Shown in pieces: positions 7,079-13,599 of a DNA stretch of 18,751 nucleotides. The position numbers and the translations under genes were made by a program. Every line of letters starts with the position of its first letter. The stretch's first letter is position 1. The DNA lies in the NCBI GenBank assembly GCA_036522155.1, contig DATDGI010000030.1, positions 1 to 18,751 of the forward strand. Reading direction: 5' to 3'. Under the pieces are notes generated by a model. The model saw only the letters and a program-made list of their open reading frames with translations, was not told where the DNA came from and ran no database searches. Source of the stretch: UBA9676 sp036522155. GTDB taxonomy: Bacteria; Actinomycetota; Actinomycetes; Streptosporangiales; Streptosporangiaceae.

Positions 7079-7591
7079 GTGACCACACCCGACGACGAGC
7101 TGCTGATCCGGGTCGCGCGCGCCACCGACGAGGACGGGCTGACCCGCCTGGACGCGGCCGCCTGGACACCCGCATCGGGATTCCCGTCGGTGATCGAGCG
7201 GGTCAACGACCCGTTCTTCACCTTCTTCACCGAGGACAGCCCGCCCGGGGCCCATCTGGTGGCCGAGGCCGGTGGCCGGCTGCTCGGCTACATCCGGGTG
7301 CGGCCGGTGACCACGTTGCGCGAGAACGCGCACGTGCTGGGGATCATGGGGCTGGCCATCGCCCCAGACGCCCGCCGCCGCGGCGTGGCCGCCGCCCTGC
7401 TGGCCGCGGCCGAGCAGTACACCCGGGAGCGCGGCGGGAACAAGCTGAGCCTGCGGGTGCTGAGCACCAACGAGCCCGCGCTGCGCCTGTACGAGCGGTC
7501 CGGGTTCCGGCGGGAGGGCACCCTGCGCGGGGAGTTCTGCATCCACGGCCGGTACGTGGACGACATCATCATGGCCAAGCACCTGACCTGA
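7079..7591 (+). CDS. GNAT family N-acetyltransferase
   Basis: A 170-residue single-domain acetyl-CoA-dependent transferase. The order of GNAT elements is visible: N-terminal strand LLIRVARATDEDGLTRL, then HLVAEAGGRLLGYIRVRPV. The core motif A is HVLGIMGLAIAPDARRRGVAAALLAAAEQ, with the RRRGVA pyrophosphate loop. Motif B is NKLSLRVLSTNEPALRLYERSGFRREGTLRGEF. The GTG at 7079 has GGGGAGG eight bases upstream. An ATG at 7071 is out of frame. The gene is divergent from padR and is followed by two GC hairpins, so it looks like a one-gene unit. The acceptor is unknown. Small-molecule or antibiotic acetylation is possible given the efflux neighbours, but a protein-alanine acetyltransferase role cannot be excluded. 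Confidence 0.88.
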   Translation: MTTPDDELLIRVARATDEDGLTRLDAAAWTPASGFPSVIERVNDPFFTFFTEDSPPGAHLVAEAGGRLLGYIRVRPVTTLRENAHVLGIMGLAIAPDARRRGVAAALLAAAEQYTRERGGNKLSLRVLSTNEPALRLYERSGFRREGTLRGEFCIHGRYVDDIIMAKHLT

Positions 7592-7604
7592 CGGTCATCA
7601 CCGG

Positions 7605-7652
7605 GCGCCGGCCGCGGGCCCGGCGCGTGGACGGGCCGCCCCGGACGGCCCG
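7605..7652 (+). terminator. Paired GC hairpins after the GNAT gene
   Basis: Two consecutive inverted repeats lie just downstream of the GNAT stop. GCGCCGG (7605-7611) pairs with CCGGCGC (7620-7626). CGGGCCG (7632-7638) pairs with CGGCCCG (7646-7652). Both stems are perfect 7-mers with 7-8 base loops and no T-tract. They probably end GNAT transcription before the pepQ promoter. Confidence 0.5.
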
Positions 7653-7688
7653 GGCATGCGCAACCGGGTGCGCGGCACCGCCGTTGCG

Positions 7689-7694
7689 TACAGT
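7689..7694 (+). promoter_or_regulatory. -10 element for leaderless pepQ
   Basis: TACAGT ends six bases before the GTG at 7701, the distance expected when transcription begins at the start codon itself. No Shine-Dalgarno precedes this GTG, and no good -35 is visible 17 bases upstream, which is common for actinobacterial leaderless promoters. Confidence 0.45.
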
Positions 7695-7700
7695 CGGGGC

Positions 7701-8801
7701 GTGCCGGAAATCCAGCAGGGCCGCCGCGATCGGCTGCGGGCGGAACTGGCCGCGCTCGACGCCGACGCGGCGCTGATCACCAGCGGGGTCAACGTCCGCT
7801 ACCTGACCGGGCTGGCCAGCTCCAACGCCGCGCTGCTGGTGCCGGCCGAGGGCGGCGCGGTGCTGGCCACCGACTCCCGGTATGCGCTGATCGCCGAGCG
7901 GGAGGCGCCCGACACCGAGCTGGTCGTCACCCGCGAGGTGGAGGGCGACCTCGCGGCGCTGGCCGCCCAGCGCGGGCTGGCCCGGCTGGCGTTCGAGGCG
8001 CACGAGATGACGGTCGAGCGGCGTGACGCGCTCGCGGCCACCGGCGGCGTCGAACTGCGGCCGCTGGGCCATCTGGTGGAGGATCTGCGGATCGTGAAGG
8101 ACCCGGCCGAACTGGCCCTGCTCGGCCGGGCCTGCGCGCTCACCGGCCAGGCGTTCGACGAGGTCGCGCCGAAGATCACCGCCGGCATGACCGAACGCCA
8201 GCTGGCCGTGCTGATCGAGCGGGCGATGATCGAGGCCGGGGCGGAGAAGCCCGCCTTCGACACCATCGTCGCCAGCGGGCCGAACGGGGCCATCCCGCAC
8301 CACGAGCCGGGCGACCGGGCCTTCGTGGCCGGTGACCTGATCACCATCGACTGCGGGGCCCGGTTCGGCGGCTACCACGCCGACATGACCCGCACGGTGG
8401 CGCTCGGCCGCGTGGCCAGCTGGCAGCGCGAGGTGTACGACCTGGTGGCCACGGCCCAGCAGGCCGGGATCGCGGTGGCCGAGCCGGGTGCGGCGGCGGC
8501 CGACGTGGATGCGGCGGCCAGGGAGGTCATCGAGCAGTCCGGCTACGGCGACTTCTTCACCCACGGCGTCGGGCACGGCGTCGGGCTGGAGATCCACGAG
8601 GCGCCGGCGCTGGGGCCGGGACGGCCCGGTAGACTTGCTGACCGGGTTCCCATCACCGTCGAACCGGGCATCTACCTGCCCGGCCGGGGTGGCGTCAGGA
8701 TCGAGGACACCCTGGTGGTGCGCTCTGGGACGCCACCGGCAGCCCGTCATCTGCTCACCACGACGACAACCGCGACCGGCAGGGAGCTGCTCGTCCTCTA
8801 G
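7701..8801 (+). CDS. pepQ: Xaa-Pro peptidase (M24 family)
   Basis: Cytosolic metallopeptidase that cleaves peptide bonds next to proline. The 366-residue product has an N-terminal creatinase-like domain (RRDRLRAELAALDADAALITSGVNVRYLTGLASSN). A pita-bread catalytic domain follows from about residue 130. Metal ligands are visible as the two Asp of DCGARFGGYHADMTRTV, the His of HGVGHGVGLEIHEAP, the Glu of TVEPGIYLPG and the Glu of VRIEDTLVV. The GTG at 7701 is chosen because the family N-terminus begins there and a TACAGT -10 lies six bases upstream. An in-frame ATG at 7656 has no ribosome site. Next to efp, as in many actinobacteria, both products deal with proline-rich peptides. A 51-bp gap with a hairpin separates it from efp. 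Whether it is strictly a dipeptidase (PepQ) or aminopeptidase P-like cannot be decided here. Confidence 0.92.
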   Translation: MPEIQQGRRDRLRAELAALDADAALITSGVNVRYLTGLASSNAALLVPAEGGAVLATDSRYALIAEREAPDTELVVTREVEGDLAALAAQRGLARLAFEAHEMTVERRDALAATGGVELRPLGHLVEDLRIVKDPAELALLGRACALTGQAFDEVAPKITAGMTERQLAVLIERAMIEAGAEKPAFDTIVASGPNGAIPHHEPGDRAFVAGDLITIDCGARFGGYHADMTRTVALGRVASWQREVYDLVATAQQAGIAVAEPGAAAADVDAAAREVIEQSGYGDFFTHGVGHGVGLEIHEAPALGPGRPGRLADRVPITVEPGIYLPGRGGVRIEDTLVVRSGTPPAARHLLTTTTTATGRELLVL

Positions 8802-8807
8802 GGCACA

Positions 8808-8825
8808 CCGGCCCTGGCGGGCCGG
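8808..8825 (+). terminator. Hairpin in the pepQ-efp gap
   Basis: CCGGCCC (8808-8814) and GGGCCGG (8819-8825) form a perfect 7-bp stem with a 4-base loop seven bases after the pepQ stop. There is no T-tract. It could be a partial terminator, an RNA-processing or stability element, or part of the efp leader. Confidence 0.4.
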
Positions 8826-8852
8826 CTCCCGTATCCAGGAAGACACAAAGAC

Positions 8853-9410
8853 GTGGCCACCACGAACGACCTCAAGAACGGCCTCACCCTCAACATCGAC
8901 GGGCAGCTCTGGACCGTCGTGGAGTTCCAGCACGTCAAGCCGGGTAAGGGCGGCGCTTTCGTACGGACCAAGCTGAAGAACGTGATGTCCGGCAAGGTCA
9001 TCGACCGGACCTTCAACGCCGGGGTCAAGGTCGAGACCGCCAACGTGGACAAGCGCGATATGCAGTACCTGTACCGCGAGGGCGACGACTTCGTGTTCAT
9101 GGACACCCAGGACTACGACCAGCCCCGGATCCCGGCCGCGACGGTCGGCGACGCCGCCAGCTACCTGGTGGAGGAGCAGACCGCGGTGGTGGCCTTCAAC
9201 GACGGCGTGCCGCTGTACGTGGAACTGCCGGCCGCGGTGGAGCTGACCATCCGCCAGACCGACCCCGGCGTGCAGGGCGACCGCTCCACCGGCGGCACCA
9301 AGCCGGCCACGCTGGAGACCGGGGCGCAGATCAACGTGCCGCTGTTCATCACGACCGGTGAGAAGGTCAAGGTGGACACCCGCACCGGCGAGTATCTCGG
9401 CCGGGCCTGA
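8853..9410 (+). CDS. efp: Translation elongation factor P
   Basis: Binds between the P and E sites of stalled ribosomes and promotes peptide-bond formation at consecutive prolines. The 185-residue length is standard. The three beta-barrel domains run in order: an N-terminal KOW-like domain with the tip loop VKPGKGGAFVRT, a central domain with FMDTQDYDQ, and a C-terminal domain with GDRSTGGTKPATLETGAQINVPLFI and the ending VDTRTGEYLGRA. Lys32 at the loop tip, with Pro30 two before it, is the position modified in some bacteria. No genes for the E. coli EpmAB modification system are in this window. The GTG start at 8853 is preceded by only a weak AGGA. nusB follows after 9 bp, so the two are probably co-transcribed. 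Confidence 0.97.
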   Translation: MATTNDLKNGLTLNIDGQLWTVVEFQHVKPGKGGAFVRTKLKNVMSGKVIDRTFNAGVKVETANVDKRDMQYLYREGDDFVFMDTQDYDQPRIPAATVGDAASYLVEEQTAVVAFNDGVPLYVELPAAVELTIRQTDPGVQGDRSTGGTKPATLETGAQINVPLFITTGEKVKVDTRTGEYLGRA

Positions 9411-9419
9411 CCCCCCGCC

Positions 9420-9830
9420 GTGGCCGCCCGCAGCAAAGCCCGCAAGCGGGCGCTCGACGTCCTGTTTGAAGCGGAGATGCGCCGCCAGCCAGTGCTGGAC
9501 GTGCTGGCCGAGCGCACCGCCGACAAGATCCCTCCGGTCCCGGCCTACACGGCCGACCTGGTCCGTGGGGTGCACGCGCACCAGGAGCGGATCGACGAAC
9601 TGCTGGCCGCCTACGCCGAAGGCTGGACCCTCGACCGGATGCCGGCGGTGGACCGCAACCTGCTGCGCATCGGCGCGTTCGAGCTGCTGTGGGCCGATGA
9701 CATCCCGGACGCCGTGGCCATCAGCGAGGCCGTCCGGCTGGCCAGGGAACTGTCCACCGAAGGGTCACCGGCGTTTGTGAACGGGCTGCTGGCCCGCCTG
9801 CTTGACCTCAAGCCGACGCTCGCGCTCTGA
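9420..9830 (+). CDS. nusB: Transcription antitermination factor NusB
   Basis: Small all-helical RNA-binding protein that, with NusE (S10), binds boxA and supports rRNA antitermination. The 136-residue length is normal. Features seen are the N-terminal basic motif ARSKARKRALDVLFEAEMR, YTADLVRGVHAHQERIDELL, the core MPAVDRNLLRIGAFELLW and the end AISEAVRLARELSTEGSPAFVNGLLARL. The GTG at 9420 lies 9 bp after the efp stop and no Shine-Dalgarno is seen, so translation may depend on efp. In streptomycetes nusB is usually followed by bldD. Here a convergent membrane-protein gene follows instead. Confidence 0.96.
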   Translation: MAARSKARKRALDVLFEAEMRRQPVLDVLAERTADKIPPVPAYTADLVRGVHAHQERIDELLAAYAEGWTLDRMPAVDRNLLRIGAFELLWADDIPDAVAISEAVRLARELSTEGSPAFVNGLLARLLDLKPTLAL

Positions 9831-9856
9831 CCCGGGCCGGGGCCCTTGGCGGGTCA
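9828..9856. terminator. Hairpin between nusB and the convergent membrane gene
   Basis: TGACCCG (9828-9834, including the nusB stop) is the reverse complement of CGGGTCA (9850-9856). An alternative inner stem GGGCC/GGCCC at 9834-9838 and 9841-9845 lies within it. It sits in the 40-bp gap of two convergent genes, so a bidirectional terminator is likely. No T-tract is present. Confidence 0.5.
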
Positions 9857-9870
9857 GGCGGCCCGTGCGA

Positions 9871-10509
9871 TCAGGCGGGGGCGAAGCGGAGGGCGAGGCC
9901 GAAGCGCCGCAGCACGGACCGGAACCACAGCGCCGACACACCGGTCCCGGCGAGGGTCAGCGCGATGGTCAGGGCGGTCGACAGCATCACGAACAGCCCG
10001 GTCGGCTCGGTCACCATCAGCACCGCCAGGCCGGCCGTGAGCAGCAGGAAGATCCCGGCCCAGAGCCAGGTGGCGCCCTGGAAGAAGCGGTGCAGGCCGG
10101 CGTGGTGGAGGGAGGGCTGGCGGAGCGCGACCACCTCGGCGGCCAGCCGGGCGACCAGCGGGCTCGGCCCCCGTGCGGTCCGCGCGAACAGCACGCACAT
10201 CACGAGGTTGGCGGCCGGGAACTGGAGCAGGTAGAGCCAGAGCTGGCCGGTCACCAGCACCATCGCGGTCTGCAGGGTGAGCACGACCGCCGAGATCGTG
10301 AGCAGGCTCGGCACGCTGCCGGTGGCCAGCTTGCGCCCGGCCGCGAGCAGCCAGGTCGCGGCCAGGCCGGCGATCAGGCCGGCGTTGCGGCCGTCCAGCC
10401 AGGCGGCGACGGCGATGGCGGCTACCGGCAGGCCGGCCGATTCGATGAGGCTCCAGAGGACGGTACGCAGCAGCCGCAGAGGCCGCGGGAGCTCTAGGTG
10501 CTCTCGCAT
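9871..10509 (-). CDS. Six-helix membrane protein, VC0807-like
   Basis: A 212-residue integral membrane protein of unknown function. Around six hydrophobic segments are visible: GLPVAAIAVAAWL, AGLIAGLAATWLLAAG, PSLLTISAVVLTLQTAMVLVTG, LWLYLLQFPAANLVMCVLFA, a segment at FQGATWLWAGIFLLLTAGLAVLMV, and GLFVMLSTALTIALTLAGTGVSALWF. The layout and the LHRFFQGATWLWAG stretch resemble, from memory, the VC0807 family of uncharacterised membrane proteins. The ATG has no Shine-Dalgarno. A -10-like TAGGCT ends seven bases before it, so the gene may be leaderless. An inverted repeat GCTCTC/GAGAGC spans the start codon. The 3' end is convergent with nusB. Confidence 0.72.
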   Translation of the reverse strand: MREHLELPRPLRLLRTVLWSLIESAGLPVAAIAVAAWLDGRNAGLIAGLAATWLLAAGRKLATGSVPSLLTISAVVLTLQTAMVLVTGQLWLYLLQFPAANLVMCVLFARTARGPSPLVARLAAEVVALRQPSLHHAGLHRFFQGATWLWAGIFLLLTAGLAVLMVTEPTGLFVMLSTALTIALTLAGTGVSALWFRSVLRRFGLALRFAPA

Positions 10510-10798
10510 GCGGGAGAGCCTAGGGGGTGGCGGCGGGCATCGGCGCCCGAACCGGGAGTGTCACGGCCATGAATCCCCCATCCGCGCAGATCCAGAGCTG
10601 GCCAACCGCAAGGCTGCCGGTGGTACGAACTACCTCAGACCGCCATATTCAGTGAAACCCGGCGATGGCCTGGTGACAAGCCATGGACGGGGGCGGCGCG
10701 GCCCACGGCGTCGGTAGCCGGCACTAGATTTGGCCCGGGCCCACATGACCGGGGATGGCCAGGTCAGCGGGCGCGATGGTGGCACAGGGAGGCTGGCT
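10510..10798. other. Divergent intergenic region
   Basis: These 289 bases separate the leftward membrane-protein gene from the rightward methyltransferase gene. The stretch 10625-10660 is locally AT-richer. TAGATT at 10725-10730 is a plausible -10 for the methyltransferase, giving a leader of about 60 bases, but no matching -35 is seen. No LexA-type GAAC-N4-GTTC palindrome, tRNA or open frame with coding character was found. Confidence 0.5.
10517..10522 (-). promoter_or_regulatory. -10-like TAGGCT before the membrane gene
   Basis: On the minus strand TAGGCT (10522 to 10517) is followed by seven bases and then the ATG at 10509. This is the geometry of a leaderless transcript. No -35 is recognisable. 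Confidence 0.35.
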
Positions 10799-11623
10799 GT
10801 GACAGGCGACCGCCGCACCGGGGACGCGCCCGGGAACCTGGCTGCCCGCGGGACCGCCGGCCGCTCCTGGAGCCGGTACGGCGATGCGCGCACCGCCGTG
10901 GTGCGCGACGTGCTGCGGGCGGTCACCGCCGCGATGGCGGCGGAGGCGGGCCGGCCCCAGCTCGACATCATCGACGCTGGCGGCGGCACCGGCGGATTCG
11001 CCGTGCCCCTGGCTGGCCTGGGCCATCACGTGACCGTGATCGACCCCAGCGCGGACTCGCTGGCCGGCGCCGAGCGCCGGGCCGCGGAGATGAACGTGCC
11101 CCTCACCATGGTCCAGGGGGATGCCGCCGACCTCATGGCCGTGGCCGGGGAGCAGAGCACGGACCTGGTGCTCTGCCACAGCGTGCTGGAGTATGTGGAT
11201 TCCCCGGCGGACGCGATGGCGGCGATCGCCGGGGTGCTCCGGCCCGGCGGCGCGGTCAGCGTGCTGGCCGCCAGCGCGGTCGCGGCCGTGATCCACCGGG
11301 CGCTGGCCGGAAGGTTCGACGATGCCCGGCAGTTGCTGGCCGGCATCAGCACCGGGTCCAGCCAGCCGGCCGGGAGCGGCGCCGGCCCGGGGGCGCGGAT
11401 CCGGCGGTTCACCATGGCCGGCGTGGTGGCCCTGATCGAGGGGGCGGGCCTGCGGGCGGGCAGCGCGCACGGGGTCAGGGTCTTCGCCGACCTAGTGCCC
11501 GGCATGTTCGCCGACGCCGACCCGGGCGCGGCGGACGCGCTGCTGGCGCTGGAGCAGGCCGCCTCGGCCCATCCCGCGTTCGGCGACATCGCGACCCAGT
11601 TCCATATCGTCGGGTACCGGTAG
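10799..11623 (+). CDS. SAM-dependent methyltransferase, CmoM/SmtA-like
   Basis: A 274-residue class I methyltransferase. Motif I is IIDAGGGTGGFAVPLAGLGH, the acidic post-I residue is in VTVIDPS, a motif II/III region is DLVLCHSVLEYVDSPADAMAAIAGVLRPGG. The downstream order VLAASA..., RALAGRFDDA, RRFTMAGVVALIEGAGLR, HGVRVFADLVPGM, ALLALEQAASAHPAFGDIATQFHIVGYR strikingly parallels my recollection of E. coli CmoM (SmtA), the tRNA cmo5U34 carboxymethyl-ester methyltransferase. The actual substrate here is unknown. The GTG at 10799 is chosen because AGGGAGG lies six bases upstream. An earlier ATG at 10745 lacks a ribosome site, and its extension shows no family similarity. dinB starts 4 bp after the stop, so the two are one unit. 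Confidence 0.85.
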   Translation: MTGDRRTGDAPGNLAARGTAGRSWSRYGDARTAVVRDVLRAVTAAMAAEAGRPQLDIIDAGGGTGGFAVPLAGLGHHVTVIDPSADSLAGAERRAAEMNVPLTMVQGDAADLMAVAGEQSTDLVLCHSVLEYVDSPADAMAAIAGVLRPGGAVSVLAASAVAAVIHRALAGRFDDARQLLAGISTGSSQPAGSGAGPGARIRRFTMAGVVALIEGAGLRAGSAHGVRVFADLVPGMFADADPGAADALLALEQAASAHPAFGDIATQFHIVGYR

Positions 11624-11627
11624 CGGC

Positions 11628-12848
11628 ATGGCTGGCGACGACACTGGCTGCCACATCCTCCATGCGGACATGGATGCCTTCTACGCCAGTGTCGAGATCC
11701 GCGAACGGCCGGAACTGGCCGGGCGGCCGGTGATCGTGGGAGCCACCGGCAGCCGCGGGGTGGTGCTGTCCGCGTCCTACGAGGCCCGGGAGCACGGCGT
11801 CCGGTCGGCCATGCCGGTGACGCGAGCCCGCCGGCTGTGCCCGCAGGCGACCTTCGTCGCGCCCCGGCATGGCCTGTACGCCGCGGTCTCCGCCGAGGTG
11901 ATGGCGGTCTTCCGCGCCATCACCCCGGAGGTGGAGCCGCTGTCGCTGGACGAGGCGTTCCTCGACGTCTCCGGGGCGGTCCGGCGGCTGGGCCGGCCGG
12001 CCGGGATCGCCCGGCTCATCCGGGCCAGCATCCGCGAGCAGCAGGCCATCACCTGCTCGGTCGGGGTGGCCAGCACCAAGTTCGTGGCCAAGCTGGCGTC
12101 GGCCCTGTGCAAGCCGGACGGGCTGCTGGTGGTGCCCGCGGCGGGCGTGCTCAGCTTCCTCCACCCGCTGCCTGTGTCGGCCCTGTGGGGGGTGGGGGAG
12201 CAGACCGGCCAGGCGCTGTCCCGGCTCGGCCTGCGGACCGTGGGTGACATCGCCGGCACCCCGGTGACCACGCTCCAGCGGGAACTCGGCCAGGCGGTCG
12301 GCACCCACCTGCACGCGCTCGCCTGGGGGCGGGACGACCGCCAGGTCATCCCGGATGCGATGGACAAGAGCGTCGGCTCGGAGGAGACCTTCGCCACCGA
12401 CATCGACGACCCGGAACTGATCCGCCGTGAGCTGCTCCGGCTGTCCGGGCGCACCGCCCGCAGCCTGCGGGCGGGCGGCTGGGTGGCCAGGACGGTGGTG
12501 GTGAAGCTCCGGCTGGCCAACTTCACCACGATCACCCGGTCCCGGACCCTGCCCGAGCCCACCGACGTGGCCCGCAAGATCTATGCCACCGCCTGCGACC
12601 TGTACGCGGCGGCCGGTTTTGACTCCCGGGCCAGGTTGCGGCTGGTCGGCGTCCGCGCCACCGGCCTCAGGCCCGCGGCCAGATCCGCAACCCAGCTGGC
12701 ATTCGGTGAGCGGCCGGTATCATGGCGTGACGCTGAACGGACGGTGGACAAGATCGCTGGCCGGTTCGGCCCGGATTCCGTCCGTCCCGCCGCCCTCGTC
12801 CGGCGGGATACAGAAATCCCGGGCCGCCCTGACCGGCCACCCAGGTGA
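11628..12848 (+). CDS. dinB: DNA polymerase IV (Y family)
   Basis: Error-prone translesion polymerase of 406 residues. The palm carries Asp14 in HADMDAFYASVE and Asp108-Glu109 in PLSLDEAFLDV. Tyr19 sits at the usual steric-gate position. The fingers motif RGVVLSASYEARE and the ITCSVGVASTKFVAKLASALCKPDG stretch follow, then the thumb helix-hairpin-helix LPVSALWGVGEQTGQALSRLGLRTVGDIA. The little finger begins at about SVGSEETF. QLAF at 356-359 may be a beta-clamp contact, placed internally as in other actinobacterial DinB proteins. The ATG is 4 bp after the methyltransferase stop, so translation is probably coupled. No LexA box is visible upstream of the pair. The C-terminal 15 or so residues are Pro/Arg rich. 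Confidence 0.95.
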   Translation: MAGDDTGCHILHADMDAFYASVEIRERPELAGRPVIVGATGSRGVVLSASYEAREHGVRSAMPVTRARRLCPQATFVAPRHGLYAAVSAEVMAVFRAITPEVEPLSLDEAFLDVSGAVRRLGRPAGIARLIRASIREQQAITCSVGVASTKFVAKLASALCKPDGLLVVPAAGVLSFLHPLPVSALWGVGEQTGQALSRLGLRTVGDIAGTPVTTLQRELGQAVGTHLHALAWGRDDRQVIPDAMDKSVGSEETFATDIDDPELIRRELLRLSGRTARSLRAGGWVARTVVVKLRLANFTTITRSRTLPEPTDVARKIYATACDLYAAAGFDSRARLRLVGVRATGLRPAARSATQLAFGERPVSWRDAERTVDKIAGRFGPDSVRPAALVRRDTEIPGRPDRPPR

Positions 12849-13113
12849 TGATCATGAAGAACTGCCGGTAGACTGAAACCGAACTGTTGTTTGAGAAGTG
12901 ATCTACGGCGCAATACGTGGACGGCGCGGGTGAGTCGGGTGGCAGAGGGCGGGCGCCGTGGGTGCGGACGGCAACATCGCCGGCCAAGCCCCGCCTTGCC
13001 TCTCCCACGGCTCCTTCCCACTGCGCGGCAGCACTCGTATTGTGGAGAGAACTAGGACCGGGAGATGAACGTCATCGCACCTGTCCCCGCGCGTGAGGTT
13101 CATGGGAGGCGCT
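12849..13113. other. Structured intergenic region between dinB and DUF3040
   Basis: This 265-bp gap contains a locally AT-richer start (12870-12920), with a -10-like TAGACT at 12870-12875. A nested fold follows: GCCGTGGG (12955-12962) with CCCACGGC (13004-13011), and inside it GGCAA (12970-12974) with TTGCC (12996-13000). It could end dinB transcription or be part of a leader or small RNA. No protein-coding frame is convincing. Confidence 0.4.
13015..13043 (+). promoter_or_regulatory. Candidate DUF3040 promoter, TTCCCA-17-TATTGT
   Basis: TTCCCA (13015-13020) and TATTGT (13038-13043) are spaced by 17 bases and lie about 70 bases upstream of the DUF3040 GTG. The match is partial, but spacing and position are good. 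Confidence 0.4.
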
Positions 13114-13578
13114 GTGCCGCTTTCTGAGCACGAGCAGCGCCAGCTCGAGCAGATCGAGCAGGCGCTCTACGCGGACTACCCCAAGCTCGCACAGGCCGTG
13201 CGCGCGAAGGACCCCCGGATCCACTACAAGCGGCGGGTGGTCTACGCCGCGATCGGGTTCCTGATCGGCGTCGGCCTGCTGCTGGCCGGAGTCGTCGCCA
13301 AAGACACTTTCATCGGCGTCGGCGGGTTCGTAGTCATGCTCGCCTGCGCGATGTGGGCGCTTACCAGCTGGCGGCACATGGGCGGAGGCCCGGCCGCCAC
13401 CCATGCCGCTGCCCCTGGCCGCGGCCAGGTCCGCGGCCCCGCCCCGGGCCCCGGCCGGGAGCGGAGCCAGCGCCGGGCCAAGGCACCGCCCAAGAGCAAG
13501 AAGTCGCGGGCCGCCAAGAGCAGCTTCATGGAGCGGCTGGAGGAGCGCTGGCGCCGCCGCCAGGAGGGCGGCCGGTAG
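13114..13578 (+). CDS. DUF3040 domain membrane protein
   Basis: A 154-residue actinobacterial protein of unknown function. It begins with the family signature PLSEHEQRQLEQIEQALYADYPKLAQAV, an amphipathic segment. Two transmembrane helices follow: VVYAAIGFLIGVGLLLAGVVA (residues about 45-65) and FIGVGGFVVMLACAMWAL (about 70-87). The C-terminal third is Pro/Gly/Arg/Lys rich and strongly basic, ending FMERLEERWRRRQEGGR, so it may bind anionic lipid or nucleic acid. The GTG at 13114 is chosen because GGGAGG precedes it and the family always begins near SEHEQ. The ATG at 13093 would add seven residues. DUF3040 genes are commonly found between dinB and the dcw cluster in actinobacteria, which agrees with the mraZ-type promoter at the right edge. 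Confidence 0.9.
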   Translation: MPLSEHEQRQLEQIEQALYADYPKLAQAVRAKDPRIHYKRRVVYAAIGFLIGVGLLLAGVVAKDTFIGVGGFVVMLACAMWALTSWRHMGGGPAATHAAAPGRGQVRGPAPGPGRERSQRRAKAPPKSKKSRAAKSSFMERLEERWRRRQEGGR

Positions 13579-13599
13579 CCCGGCCGCCGGCCCGCAATG

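Noticed and set aside
7569..9581. A 670-codon open frame on the minus strand opposite pepQ, efp and nusB
   Set aside because: It is antiphase to three securely identified genes. Its protein is rich in His/Gly/Arg/Asp with no domain, which is the usual artefact of GC-rich third positions.
10500..10519. Inverted repeat GCTCTC/GAGAGC across the start codon of the VC0807-like gene, considered as an operator
   Set aside because: Short arms around a GCATGC centre are easily produced by chance. No second copy nearby supports a regulatory role.
10510..11627. A LexA (SOS) box for the methyltransferase-dinB unit
   Set aside because: I found no GAAC-N4-GTTC-like palindrome before either gene, so SOS control cannot be supported from this window.
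13065..13127. A 20-codon reading frame (ATG 13065) overlapping the DUF3040 start, considered as a leader peptide
   Set aside because: The preceding GGGAG is too close to the ATG to act as a ribosome site, and nothing in the residues suggests attenuation.
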